Of a stretch of 13,312 bases of DNA, positions 7,283 to 13,312 are shown in pieces. The notes beneath the pieces were generated by a model. That model had not been told where the DNA came from and made no database searches. It was given only the letters and a program-made list of their open reading frames with translations. Source of the stretch: Desulfovibrio sp. GTDB lineage: Bacteria > Desulfobacterota > Desulfovibrionia > Desulfovibrionales > Desulfovibrionaceae. A program made the translations under genes and the position numbers. Location: contig JAIWOE010000107.1 of the NCBI GenBank assembly GCA_020217165.1, positions 1 to 13,312 on the forward strand. Reading direction: 5' to 3'. The first letter of the stretch is position 1, and every line of letters begins with the position of its first letter.

Positions 7283-8695
7283 TCACCTTTTTGCGGGTTG
7301 GGAATGGTTCCGCCGCACCGGCCGCATGGCAAAGCGGCTCCAGTCCCGGAACAGGAACAGGATGAGAAGCGCGCCGCACTGCACCCCTTGCGAGGCGAAC
7401 ATGGCGATCCAAACGCCCTCCGCCCCCCAGCCGAAGGGCACCGCCAGCCAGTAGGCCAGGGGCAACCGGACGCACCACGTGGCCACCGTCAGCACCCCCA
7501 GGGTGTACAAGGTGGCCCCGGCGCCGGTCATCACCCCGGCAAGCACCATGGTGCCGGTGGTAAAGCATATGGCCAGAATGTTCCAAAACAAATACGACAA
7601 CATCTCGGCATGCACAATTGCGTCCGCCGCCACCCAGGAGGCCACGGGAGACGCCACCTGCCACAGTGCCAGGCCGGCCAGACTGATGCCGCCGCAGCCC
7701 AGGGCCAGGAGTTGCAGCCCCGCCCGCCTGGCAGCGGCGATGTCTCCCGCGCCAAGATGCTGGCCCACCAGCACCGAGGCGCTCATGTTGAAGGCCATGG
7801 CTGGCAGAAAGAGGATGGCTTCCAGCCGCTGGCCTGCGCCGTAGCCGGCCATGGCCGGCATGGCCTGGTTGCCCAGCAGGCCCAGGATGACGAACAACGC
7901 CAGGTTGCCCACCTGCCACACCACCTGGGAGGCGCCGGCCGGCCAGCTCACCCGCAACAGGTAGCCCCGAGCCCGGCGTTGCCAGCGTCGCGGGGGGATG
8001 GCCCGCCAGGTGAGGCGTCCCCGCTGCCAGAGCACCCAGCAGTTGAGGCCTGCCCCCAGGGACACCGAAAGCAGGGTGGCCAGGCCCAGGCCCGTGGCTC
8101 CCAATCCGGCCCCCCCCAGCCAACCCAGGCCCCAGCCCAGGCCGAGGACCAGATCCCCCAGCAGATTGGCCAGGGCCAGCACGGTCACCGTCCACAGGGG
8201 GGTGCGCACCTCGCCGTAGGCCCTGAAGATGGCGTTGGTGATCACCAGCAGATGATTGGCCGGCAGGGTGGCCAGATAGACGACCAGCAGTCGGGCGGCC
8301 TCGGGCCGCACCTCGTCCGGCGTGTTCAGCAGGGTGAGGAAGTAATCGCGCCCAGGCAGGCCAATGGCCATGAGCAGCACGCCCACCGCCGTGGCGGCCA
8401 GCAAGGAATACACGCCGTAACGCATGGCCCGCAGGGGACGCCGCGCACCCAGGGACTGGCTCACCGCGGCCACCACGCCATTGGACAGCCCCACGCAGAT
8501 GATGAGCAACACGAACAGGCTCTGGGTGATGAGCCCCAGAGCCGCCTGGGTGGTGGGAGCGATCTGCCCGGCGGCCCACACGTCGACAAACCCCACGCTG
8601 AAATGGGCGAACATCATGAGCATCTGGGGCCAGGTGAGCCGGAAGATGGCCTGCCAGGAATGCAGTACAGGGCGAGGGGCGGCGGTGTGGTGCAT
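7283..8695 (-). CDS. MATE-family efflux transporter
   Basis: A 470-residue multidrug and toxic compound extrusion-type transporter of the MOP superfamily, an inner-membrane antiporter of about 12 helices in two six-helix halves. Helix 1 carries LTWPQMLMMFAHFSVGFVD (20-38), like the Pro-containing first helix of the family. The second half begins near VSWPAGASQVVWQVGNLAL, and a loop reads GYGAGQRLEAILFLPAMAFN. The subtype (NorM, DinF or other) and substrate cannot be told. The start at 8695 is chosen because family members begin about 15-20 residues before helix 1. The frame is open to a GTG at 8785, 7 nt after hemW, but that would add 30 residues rich in Cys, Arg and Pro (FRRRCYCCP) without family resemblance. 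Neither start has a good ribosome binding site. A promoter-like sequence lies in the 97-bp gap. The stop is embedded in the next gene's ribosome binding site. Confidence 0.88.
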   Translation of the reverse strand: MHHTAAPRPVLHSWQAIFRLTWPQMLMMFAHFSVGFVDVWAAGQIAPTTQAALGLITQSLFVLLIICVGLSNGVVAAVSQSLGARRPLRAMRYGVYSLLAATAVGVLLMAIGLPGRDYFLTLLNTPDEVRPEAARLLVVYLATLPANHLLVITNAIFRAYGEVRTPLWTVTVLALANLLGDLVLGLGWGLGWLGGAGLGATGLGLATLLSVSLGAGLNCWVLWQRGRLTWRAIPPRRWQRRARGYLLRVSWPAGASQVVWQVGNLALFVILGLLGNQAMPAMAGYGAGQRLEAILFLPAMAFNMSASVLVGQHLGAGDIAAARRAGLQLLALGCGGISLAGLALWQVASPVASWVAADAIVHAEMLSYLFWNILAICFTTGTMVLAGVMTGAGATLYTLGVLTVATWCVRLPLAYWLAVPFGWGAEGVWIAMFASQGVQCGALLILFLFRDWSRFAMRPVRRNHSQPAKR

Positions 8696-8734
8696 GGACG
8701 GGCACGGTGGGGAAACGTGGCGGGGAAGAGGGCA

Positions 8735-8763
8735 GCAGTAGCACCGCCGCCGGAACAGGTCAA
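8735..8763 (-). promoter_or_regulatory. Possible internal promoter ahead of the MATE gene
   Basis: On the minus strand, TTGACC (8763-8758) is one base from the -35 consensus. It is followed after 17 bp by TACTGC (8740-8735), preceded by TGC as in an extended -10 element. The predicted start of transcription is about 33 nt upstream of the ATG at 8695. If real, the envelope half of the cluster (MATE, DUF2156, MurJ-like) can be transcribed apart from hemW. The -10 match is weak. Confidence 0.3.
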
Positions 8764-8792
8764 CGCGGGACCGTGTTTGAAGCACTGGGTCG

Positions 8793-9923
8793 TCAGCCGT
8801 CGGCGGTGAGATTGGACAGGATGGCGTCCGCCACCAGCCAACCCTCGCGGCTCAGGCGAAGGTATCCGCCGTGAATGCGGATGAGTTCGCGTTTGGACAG
8901 GGCCTGGATCTTGGCCGCATGCTGCTGCATGAAGGAGATACCCGCCAGCCGACGGTAGCCGCGCAGGTTCAGGCCGCGGGAGGTACGCAGGCGCAGCATC
9001 ACCAGCTCGGTCAGGCGTTGTTCCAGGGTCAGGGTTTCGCCGTCCTGGCCCAGGGTGCCAGCGCGCACGGCCTCGGCCCAGTCTGCCAGGGAATCCGGGT
9101 TGGCCCAGCGCCGTCCGCCCAGGGTGGAGACGGCCGAGGGACCCAGCCCCAGATAGTCGCGCCCCTCCCAGTAGCCGGTATTGTGGCGGGACTGAAACCC
9201 CAGCCGGGCGAAGTTGGAGATCTCGTAATGCAAATAGCCGTGCGATTCCAGGTATTCGCTGCCATACACGAACATTTTGCCCTGTTCTTCCTCCCCGGGC
9301 AGCTCCAGCTCCCGCGCCAAGCAGCGGGCTTCCAGGGGTGTGCCCGGCTCCACGGTGAGGCTGTAGCAGGAGAGGTGTTCCGGCCGCAGGGCCACCACCT
9401 GGCGCAGTTCGTCCAGCCAGGTTTTCACCCGTTGCCCGGGCCGGCCCCAGATGAGGTCCAGGCTCAGGTTCTGAACCCCAGCCAGGCGGGCGTTGTGCAC
9501 TGCAGCCTGGCCCTGTCGGGCGCTGTGGCGCCGGCCGAGCAGGCGCAGGGAGTCGTCGTCCAGGGCCTGCAGGCCGATGGAGACGCGGTTCACCCCCAGG
9601 GAGACGAGATCGTGGAGATGATGGGCCGTGACACTTTCCGGGTTGGCTTCCAGGGTGATTTCGGCATCGTCGCTGAAGCGAAAGGCCCGGCGCAGGCGGG
9701 TGAGGATGGCCTCCACCACGCGGGCCGGCAGCAGGGAGGGGGTGCCACCGCCCAGGTACAGGGTGGCGATGGTCCGCCGGCCCAGGAGGTCCCCTTGGAT
9801 GGCGATTTCCTGCAGCAGCGCGTCCACATAGGTCTGCACATCCCCGGCGGCGGGGACCTGGGACACAAAGGCGCAATAGGCGCATTTGCGGCTGCAGAAG
9901 GGGACGTGGATGTAGCAGAGCAT
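8793..9923 (-). CDS. hemW: Radical SAM heme chaperone HemW
   Basis: A 376-residue radical SAM protein of the HemN/HemW family. The cluster-binding motif is C10-x3-C14-x2-C17 followed by Phe19. HemW proteins have Phe there, whereas true coproporphyrinogen dehydrogenases (HemN) have a fourth Cys, so this should be the heme-inserting chaperone and not HemN. Also present are the SAM-contacting GGGTPS (58-63), LEANPES (91-97), RVSIGLQ and HNTGYWEGRDYLGLGPSA, followed by a C-terminal HemN_C-type helical/winged segment. The protein is cytoplasmic. The ATG at 9923 gives MLCYIHVPFC, directly at the conserved N-terminus. Only 2 nt separate it from the queH stop and its ribosome binding site is poor, so it is likely translated by coupling with queH. 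Older annotation would call it oxygen-independent coproporphyrinogen III oxidase. Confidence 0.93.
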   Translation of the reverse strand: MLCYIHVPFCSRKCAYCAFVSQVPAAGDVQTYVDALLQEIAIQGDLLGRRTIATLYLGGGTPSLLPARVVEAILTRLRRAFRFSDDAEITLEANPESVTAHHLHDLVSLGVNRVSIGLQALDDDSLRLLGRRHSARQGQAAVHNARLAGVQNLSLDLIWGRPGQRVKTWLDELRQVVALRPEHLSCYSLTVEPGTPLEARCLARELELPGEEEQGKMFVYGSEYLESHGYLHYEISNFARLGFQSRHNTGYWEGRDYLGLGPSAVSTLGGRRWANPDSLADWAEAVRAGTLGQDGETLTLEQRLTELVMLRLRTSRGLNLRGYRRLAGISFMQQHAAKIQALSKRELIRIHGGYLRLSREGWLVADAILSNLTADG

Positions 9924-9925
9924 CT

Positions 9926-10477
9926 TCAGGCGGCGAAGAGCCGACGCAATTGTTTCTGATAGCGGTCGAATTCGCTGTAGATGCAGCCGCAGTAGGGCTG
10001 GCGGTAGAGATGCAGGGCCTTGGATTCGTCAATGCCCTGCTGCCATCCCGTGCGGAAGTCCTCGTACAGGAATGTCAGATTGTAGTGCGCCGCCAAGGCC
10101 TCCCCGCACTGCCGGATCAGTGCATGATTCTGGTACTTGGAATAGAGCAGGGTGGTGGAGATGGCGTCATGCCCCGTGGCCGCCGCCACCTGGGCCACGC
10201 GCTCCAGGCGCAGGCGGTAGCAGAATTCGCACCGGTTGGTGTGGTCCTGCACGGGTTCCAGAAAGCGGGCGGGGTGGTATTCCTCGTCCAGCCAGTGCAT
10301 GGACAGCCCCAGGTGCGCCGCCGTCTGGGCCATGCCCTCGCGGCGGCGCAGGTATTCCTGCAGCGGATGGATATTCGGATTGTAAAAGCATCCCGTCACC
10401 GACATGCCCCGTTGCAGCAGGGTCGTCCCCGGGTGCAGGGTGCAGGGTCCGCAACAGCAGTGAAGCATCAATCGCAT
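9926..10477 (-). CDS. queH: Epoxyqueuosine reductase QueH
   Basis: A 183-residue QueH (formerly DUF208), which makes queuosine in tRNA from epoxyqueuosine without cobalamin and replaces QueG in many anaerobes. Motifs: LHCCCGPC at 5-12, FYNPNIHP at 31-38, RCEFCYRLRL at 82-91, ISTTLLYSKYQNH at 106-118 and LYRQPYCGCIYSE at 157-169. The CC...C-x2-C cysteines (from 7-9, with 83 and 86) are the Fe-S ligand candidates, and Cys163/Cys165 belong to the conserved YCGC. The start at 10477 (MRLMLHCCC) fits the family. An upstream in-frame GTG at 10528 would add 17 unrelated residues. No start has a clear ribosome binding site. The 119-bp gap up to rng holds an 8-bp CGGTACCG palindrome and no recognisable preQ1 riboswitch. 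No other queuosine gene is in the window. Confidence 0.94.
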   Translation of the reverse strand: MRLMLHCCCGPCTLHPGTTLLQRGMSVTGCFYNPNIHPLQEYLRRREGMAQTAAHLGLSMHWLDEEYHPARFLEPVQDHTNRCEFCYRLRLERVAQVAAATGHDAISTTLLYSKYQNHALIRQCGEALAAHYNLTFLYEDFRTGWQQGIDESKALHLYRQPYCGCIYSEFDRYQKQLRRLFAA

Positions 10478-10596
10478 GCGGCGTGCCCAGTGTTTATGGT
10501 TCGATACGGCATGTTGCGTCCCATACACCAGAGGAGACGCGCCGAGAATCGCATGTGCTGCGGTACCGTTACAGTCCTGCTATAGTGGACATCACG

Positions 10597-12063
10597 CTAG
10601 CCGTGGCGCGGGATCAAGGTGATTTGCGTGCCGTACTGCTGCTCCATGGCCAGGAGCTTTTCCTTTTTGCGATTGAGCAGATACAGGCACAGCTCCGGCG
10701 GCAGGGGGATTTCCAGATGCCCCTGGCCGGTGTTGGCGCGCAGCTGAAAGTAGATCTGCTTCATGGCTTGGATGGACTGCCACTCCATGTTCCGCCGGAA
10801 CCCTGTGCCCTGGCAGGCGGGACAGGCCTCGGATGACAGGGAAATGGCCGAGGACCCCAGGCGCTGCCGAACCAGCTGCAACAGGCCAAACTTGTTCAGT
10901 TTCCCCACGTCATGCCGGGCGCGGTCCACCTTCATGGCGGCCTTGAGGGTCTTTTCCACCTCGGCCCACTGCTTGCGGTCCTTCATTTCGATGAAGTCGA
11001 TGACCACCTGCCCTCCCACGTCGCGCAGGCGCAACTGGTGGGGGATGATCTCCGCAGCCTCCATGTTGGTGCGGAAGGCGGTTTCATGGAAATTGGACTT
11101 GCCGCCGGTGCGGCCGGAGTTGATGTCGATGGCCATCAGGGCTTCGGTCTGGTCGAAGACCAGCTGCCCGCCCGAAGGCAAGGTCACGTGGCGGCTGTAC
11201 AGCTGTTCGATCTGCTTTTGCAGGTTGAAGCGTTCCCAGAGGGTGCGGTCCGTGGCGTCATGGAGCTTCACCAGGCTCTTGGAACGGGGGAACAGGATGG
11301 CGGCATAGGCTGCCACACGCTCGACGGTGGCGGCGTCGTCCACCCAGATCTCGCCCACGTCGGCGGTGAAGTAGTCGCGCACGGCGCGCTCGGCCAAATC
11401 CGGCTCCTGGTAAATCAGGCTGGGGGATTTCGCCTCCTGCCCGCGCTTGCGGATCTCCTTCCACTGTCGCTCAAGAATCTGCAAGTCCTTGGTGAGATTG
11501 GTTTTAGACAACCCCTCACTTACGGTGCGCACAATCACGCCCAGACCCTCGCCCGGGGTGATGCCGTTCATGATCTCCTTGAGCCGGGCGCGCTCCTCCT
11601 CGTCCTCCACCTTGCGGGACACGCCAATCTGCTCGCGCCCGGGGGTGAGCACCAAGTGCCGGCCCGGGATGGACAGGTACGTGGTAAGGAAGGCTCCCTT
11701 GGCCCCCGTGGGTTCCTTACCAATCTGTACCAGCAGTTCCTGGCCGGGTTTGAGCACCTTTTGCAACAGCGGGTACTTGTGCCCCTTGGATGTGTCCACC
11801 GGATTGAGGTAGTATTCCGGATGCACTTCATCAACTTGCAGAAAGCCGTTTTTCACGGCGCCGTAGTTGACAAAGGCTGCCTGGAGGGAGCTGTCTATGT
11901 TGTGGATGACGCCTTTGTAGATGTTGCCTTTGGTCTTGGCCTGGTGCAGCATCTCCACATAGTATTCCTGAAGCTTACCGTCTTCGGACAAGGCCATTTC
12001 CACCTGTTCTCCAGGCAGAACGCTGATGAACATCTTGCGTTTTTTCTTGGTGCTACGAGTCAT
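10597..12063 (-). CDS. rng: RNase E/G family ribonuclease
   Basis: A 488-residue endoribonuclease that cleaves single-stranded RNA, acting in mRNA decay and rRNA/tRNA maturation. Order of parts: short basic N-terminus (TRSTKKKRK), an S1-like domain at about 45-130 (GNIYKGVIHNI...AAFVNYG...GFLQ), the 5'-sensor/RNase H-like region, then the DNase I-like catalytic core. The metal-binding aspartates are Asp313 (MAIDINSGR) and Asp356 (VVIDFIEM), equivalent to E. coli RNase E Asp303 and Asp346. The zinc-link is CPACQGTG (Cys414, Cys417). It ends shortly after the small domain, so it lacks the long degradosome scaffold of RNase E and is closer to RNase G in size. The ATG at 12063 has an AAGGA site 5 nt upstream. 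A 98-bp gap with a nested stem-loop separates it from the radical SAM gene. The symbol rng is by architecture; rne is the alternative. Confidence 0.93.
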   Translation of the reverse strand: MTRSTKKKRKMFISVLPGEQVEMALSEDGKLQEYYVEMLHQAKTKGNIYKGVIHNIDSSLQAAFVNYGAVKNGFLQVDEVHPEYYLNPVDTSKGHKYPLLQKVLKPGQELLVQIGKEPTGAKGAFLTTYLSIPGRHLVLTPGREQIGVSRKVEDEEERARLKEIMNGITPGEGLGVIVRTVSEGLSKTNLTKDLQILERQWKEIRKRGQEAKSPSLIYQEPDLAERAVRDYFTADVGEIWVDDAATVERVAAYAAILFPRSKSLVKLHDATDRTLWERFNLQKQIEQLYSRHVTLPSGGQLVFDQTEALMAIDINSGRTGGKSNFHETAFRTNMEAAEIIPHQLRLRDVGGQVVIDFIEMKDRKQWAEVEKTLKAAMKVDRARHDVGKLNKFGLLQLVRQRLGSSAISLSSEACPACQGTGFRRNMEWQSIQAMKQIYFQLRANTGQGHLEIPLPPELCLYLLNRKKEKLLAMEQQYGTQITLIPRHG

Positions 12064-12089
12064 GCAAATCCTTCATGCCATGCAGACGG

Positions 12090-12155
12090 GGCCTTGCGTC
12101 GAATGGGGAGAGCTGGGAGGTCGCCGCGGCAGACGGATCGCGGCGGCGCAAGGCC
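12090..12155 (-). promoter_or_regulatory. Nested stem-loop in the rng leader
   Basis: The outer arms GGCCTTGCG (12090-12098) and CGCAAGGCC (12147-12155) are perfectly complementary over 9 bp. Inside them CGCCGCG (12122-12128) and CGCGGCG (12139-12145) form a second 7-bp stem with a 10-base loop, leaving only one unpaired base on the 12146 side. The whole structure sits between the radical SAM stop (12162) and the rng ATG (12063), ending 27 nt before the start codon. No U-tract follows, so a simple terminator is unlikely. RNase E genes are known to be autoregulated through structured 5' leaders in enterobacteria; a parallel here is inference. Confidence 0.4.
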
Positions 12156-12161
12156 ATGCGC

Positions 12162-13166
12162 CTAGACGGCGGAAAAAAAGTGTTCGGAGGAATCGTCCGT
12201 CTTCGATTCCCGATGTTGAATATGCCCGGACTGCTGCAGTTTTTCAAGGGCCTGTTGCACCGCCGCCGCAGGAGCCTGCAGGGCCTGGGCCAGCTGTGGC
12301 AGGGTTTGCGGTCGCCGGGACAGGGAGGCCAGCACGGCCCGGGCCAGGGCGCCAGGGTCGGGGGGTGCGGTGTCCGGGGCTACGGGGGCCTGGGCGTAGC
12401 ATGGCTGCGGTGTGTGGGGGGCCTGCACAGGCAACGTTGCTGGCATGTTGGCAGTCAGGGCCTCGCGCCAGCGGGCCAGGGTCTCCCGGTCCACGGCCGC
12501 GGCCTCCGGGTGGGCCCCAGGCCGGGTGAGGGTGACCACATCCACCCGGTCCGGCCGCAGCCGGGCCACGTACTCCTGCAGGGCCGTCAGGTTGGCGGGG
12601 CTGTCGTTGCTGCCCTTGGACAGCAGAATTTCCAGATACAGTCTGCCCGGGAAGGCCGCGCGGAAGTCCAGCAGTCCCCGGGCCATGCGTGACAGGTCCA
12701 CCTGATGGTGCGGCCGGTTCAGGCGCTGGTATTCCGCCTCGATGAGGGTATCCATGGAGGGCAGCACCAGATCCGCCGCCAGCAGTTCGCGCCGGACTTC
12801 CGGCAGGTGCATGAGGGAGGAGTTGGTGAGCACGGCCACGGGCGTTCCCGGAAACAGCGTCTTGCAGCCAGAGATGATCGCTTCCAGCCCGCGATGCAGG
12901 GTGGGTTCCCCGGAACCACCCAGGGTGATGACGTCCGGCGGCACGTGCCCGGCGTCGCGCCATTGCCGCAACTCGTCCAGCACTTGCGCCGTGGGCACCC
13001 ATTCCCGCCGGTCCAGGGTCAGACGCGTGGTGGGTTTGACCTCGCAATACAGACAGTCGAAGGAACAGATCTTCTCCCCAAGCAGATCAAGGCCCAGGGA
13101 CCGCCCCAGGCGGCTGGAGGTCACAGGGCCAAACACGTGCACCGGGGAGACATGCGGCATGGGCAT
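12162..13166 (-). CDS. Radical SAM protein, COG0731 (TYW1-like) with C-terminal winged-helix-like segment
   Basis: A 334-residue cytoplasmic radical SAM protein. The N-terminal VFGPVTSSRLGRSLGLDLL (11-29) and C34-x3-C38-x2-C41 with LYC are typical of the bacterial branch related to wyosine-synthase-like Fe-S oxidoreductases (COG0731). GGSGEPT at 83-89 is the SAM-contacting glycine motif, and LTNSSL (113-118) and SKGSND (183-188) are further family strings. Residues about 273-320 (ARAVLASLSRRPQTLPQLAQAL...LEKLQQSGHIQHRE) look like a winged helix-turn-helix. The substrate of bacterial members is unknown to me. The ATG at 13166 is chosen because homologues begin just before VFGPV. The frame is open to 13307, but those codons are Arg/Pro-rich and overlap the ribosome binding site and promoter of the divergent gene at 13267. 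An ATG at 13160 is equally possible. No clear ribosome binding site was found. Confidence 0.85.
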   Translation of the reverse strand: MPMPHVSPVHVFGPVTSSRLGRSLGLDLLGEKICSFDCLYCEVKPTTRLTLDRREWVPTAQVLDELRQWRDAGHVPPDVITLGGSGEPTLHRGLEAIISGCKTLFPGTPVAVLTNSSLMHLPEVRRELLAADLVLPSMDTLIEAEYQRLNRPHHQVDLSRMARGLLDFRAAFPGRLYLEILLSKGSNDSPANLTALQEYVARLRPDRVDVVTLTRPGAHPEAAAVDRETLARWREALTANMPATLPVQAPHTPQPCYAQAPVAPDTAPPDPGALARAVLASLSRRPQTLPQLAQALQAPAAAVQQALEKLQQSGHIQHRESKTDDSSEHFFSAV

Positions 13167-13207
13167 GGTGTATTGGGGAAGCACGCGGGGCAAGGGCCGC
13201 CGTGCGG

Positions 13208-13237
13208 TTGACAGCGCAGGCCGCCGCCGCGTAGGCA
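13208..13237 (+). promoter_or_regulatory. Possible sigma-70 promoter for the divergent right-edge gene
   Basis: A perfect TTGACA (13208-13213) is followed after 18 bp by TAGGCA (13232-13237), a poor -10 match. The predicted transcript would start near 13244, giving a leader of about 23 nt that includes the strong ribosome binding site of the gene at 13267. The exact -35 hexamer is uncommon in DNA this GC-rich. The weak -10 keeps confidence low. Confidence 0.4.
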
Positions 13238-13266
13238 GCGGGCAACGTCTGCGCAAAGGAGCAATC

Positions 13267-13312
13267 ATGTCACTATCCGGAAAGTTGGTACTCCTGGTGA
13301 GCCCCAAGGGCA
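13267..13312 (+). CDS. Start of an unidentified gene running off the right edge
   Basis: An ATG at 13267 is preceded by AAAGGAG (13255-13261) at a spacing of 5 nt, the best ribosome binding site in the right half of the window. The open frame runs to the edge and encodes 15 residues, MSLSGKLVLLVSPKG, a plausible beta-strand start for a soluble protein, with no stop. It is divergent from the radical SAM gene. Too little is visible to name a product. It also argues that the radical SAM gene starts further in, at 13166. Confidence 0.6.
   Translation, partial: MSLSGKLVLLVSPKG

Noticed and set aside
8696..8785. An N-terminal extension of the MATE protein starting at GTG 8785
   Set aside because: The 30 added residues are Cys/Arg/Pro-rich and unlike the family, and there is no ribosome binding site. 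The start at 8695 fits the family length better, though this is not proven.
5957..8809. A 950-codon open frame on the + strand across murJ, the DUF2156 gene and the MATE gene
   Set aside because: It is antisense to three well-supported genes, and its product is a Gly/His/Gln/Pro-rich string without domains, as expected of the antisense of GC-rich coding DNA.
8871..9959. A 362-codon + strand open frame opposite hemW
   Set aside because: It is antisense to hemW, which has the full radical SAM motif set, and has no ribosome binding site or domain signal.
8614..10032. A 472-codon minus-strand frame overlapping hemW, queH and the MATE gene
   Set aside because: It is a different frame on the same strand as three recognisable genes, with Pro/Arg/Gly-rich content and no motif.
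10478..10596. A preQ1 riboswitch or promoter in the gap between rng and queH
   Set aside because: No preQ1-I or preQ1-II consensus was recognisable. A TGCTATAGT on the + strand resembles an extended -10 but points away from queH and lacks a -35 element.
12053..12157. A 34-codon minus-strand frame ending 11 bases inside rng, considered as a leader peptide
   Set aside because: It has no ribosome binding site and no attenuator-like codon run; it is simply an open frame in GC-rich DNA, though it overlaps the leader stem-loop.
10912..12165. A 417-codon + strand open frame opposite rng
   Set aside because: It is antisense to a gene with intact catalytic motifs; the product is low in motif content and spans the rng leader, so it is a shadow frame.

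Overview
The window is GC-rich and almost fully coding. It looks like a chromosomal segment of an anaerobic deltaproteobacterium, probably a Desulfovibrio relative (Desulfovibrionaceae). This assignment rests on the protein flavour of the RNase E/G, the exported small proteins and the QueH-type queuosine enzyme, and on two oxygen-sensitive radical-SAM-type proteins. It is an inference from remembered family resemblance, not a database match. No mobile element, CRISPR array, tRNA or rRNA was seen.

Layout. Positions 1-3770 (+ strand) carry three genes of a peptide/microcin C type ABC importer: yejB (5' end cut by the window edge), yejE and yejF. The substrate-binding gene yejA would be expected just upstream. 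A 235-bp convergent gap (3771-4005) holds two strong hairpins. One is probably a bidirectional terminator. The other is a perfect GC-rich stem-loop of the kind that often occurs as a dispersed intergenic palindrome.

From 4006 to 13166 everything lies on the minus strand. In transcription order: a COG0731-like radical SAM protein with a C-terminal winged-helix-like segment; an RNase E/G family ribonuclease (rng); the epoxyqueuosine reductase queH; the radical SAM heme chaperone hemW; a MATE transporter; a stand-alone DUF2156 protein, which is the catalytic-domain fold of MprF; and a MurJ-family flippase. A separately promoted two-gene unit follows: a small exported protein of unknown function and a glycine-zipper lipoprotein. 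At the extreme right edge a divergent + strand gene begins, with an excellent ribosome binding site, and runs off the window.

The first half of the minus-strand cluster is about RNA and Fe-S chemistry (radical SAM protein, RNase E/G, QueH, HemW). The second half is about the envelope (MATE, DUF2156, MurJ-like, exported protein, lipoprotein). The most interesting signal is in the envelope half. The MurJ-like protein lacks the arginine and the acidic residue that in E. coli MurJ lie in the TM2 PNLLRR...AEG motif. It sits directly downstream of a DUF2156 protein, the domain that in MprF is fused to a lipid flippase. A split, in-trans counterpart of MprF-like lipid modification plus flipping is a testable hypothesis, not a conclusion. 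A second item is a nested stem-loop filling the gap in front of rng, which could be an autoregulatory leader.
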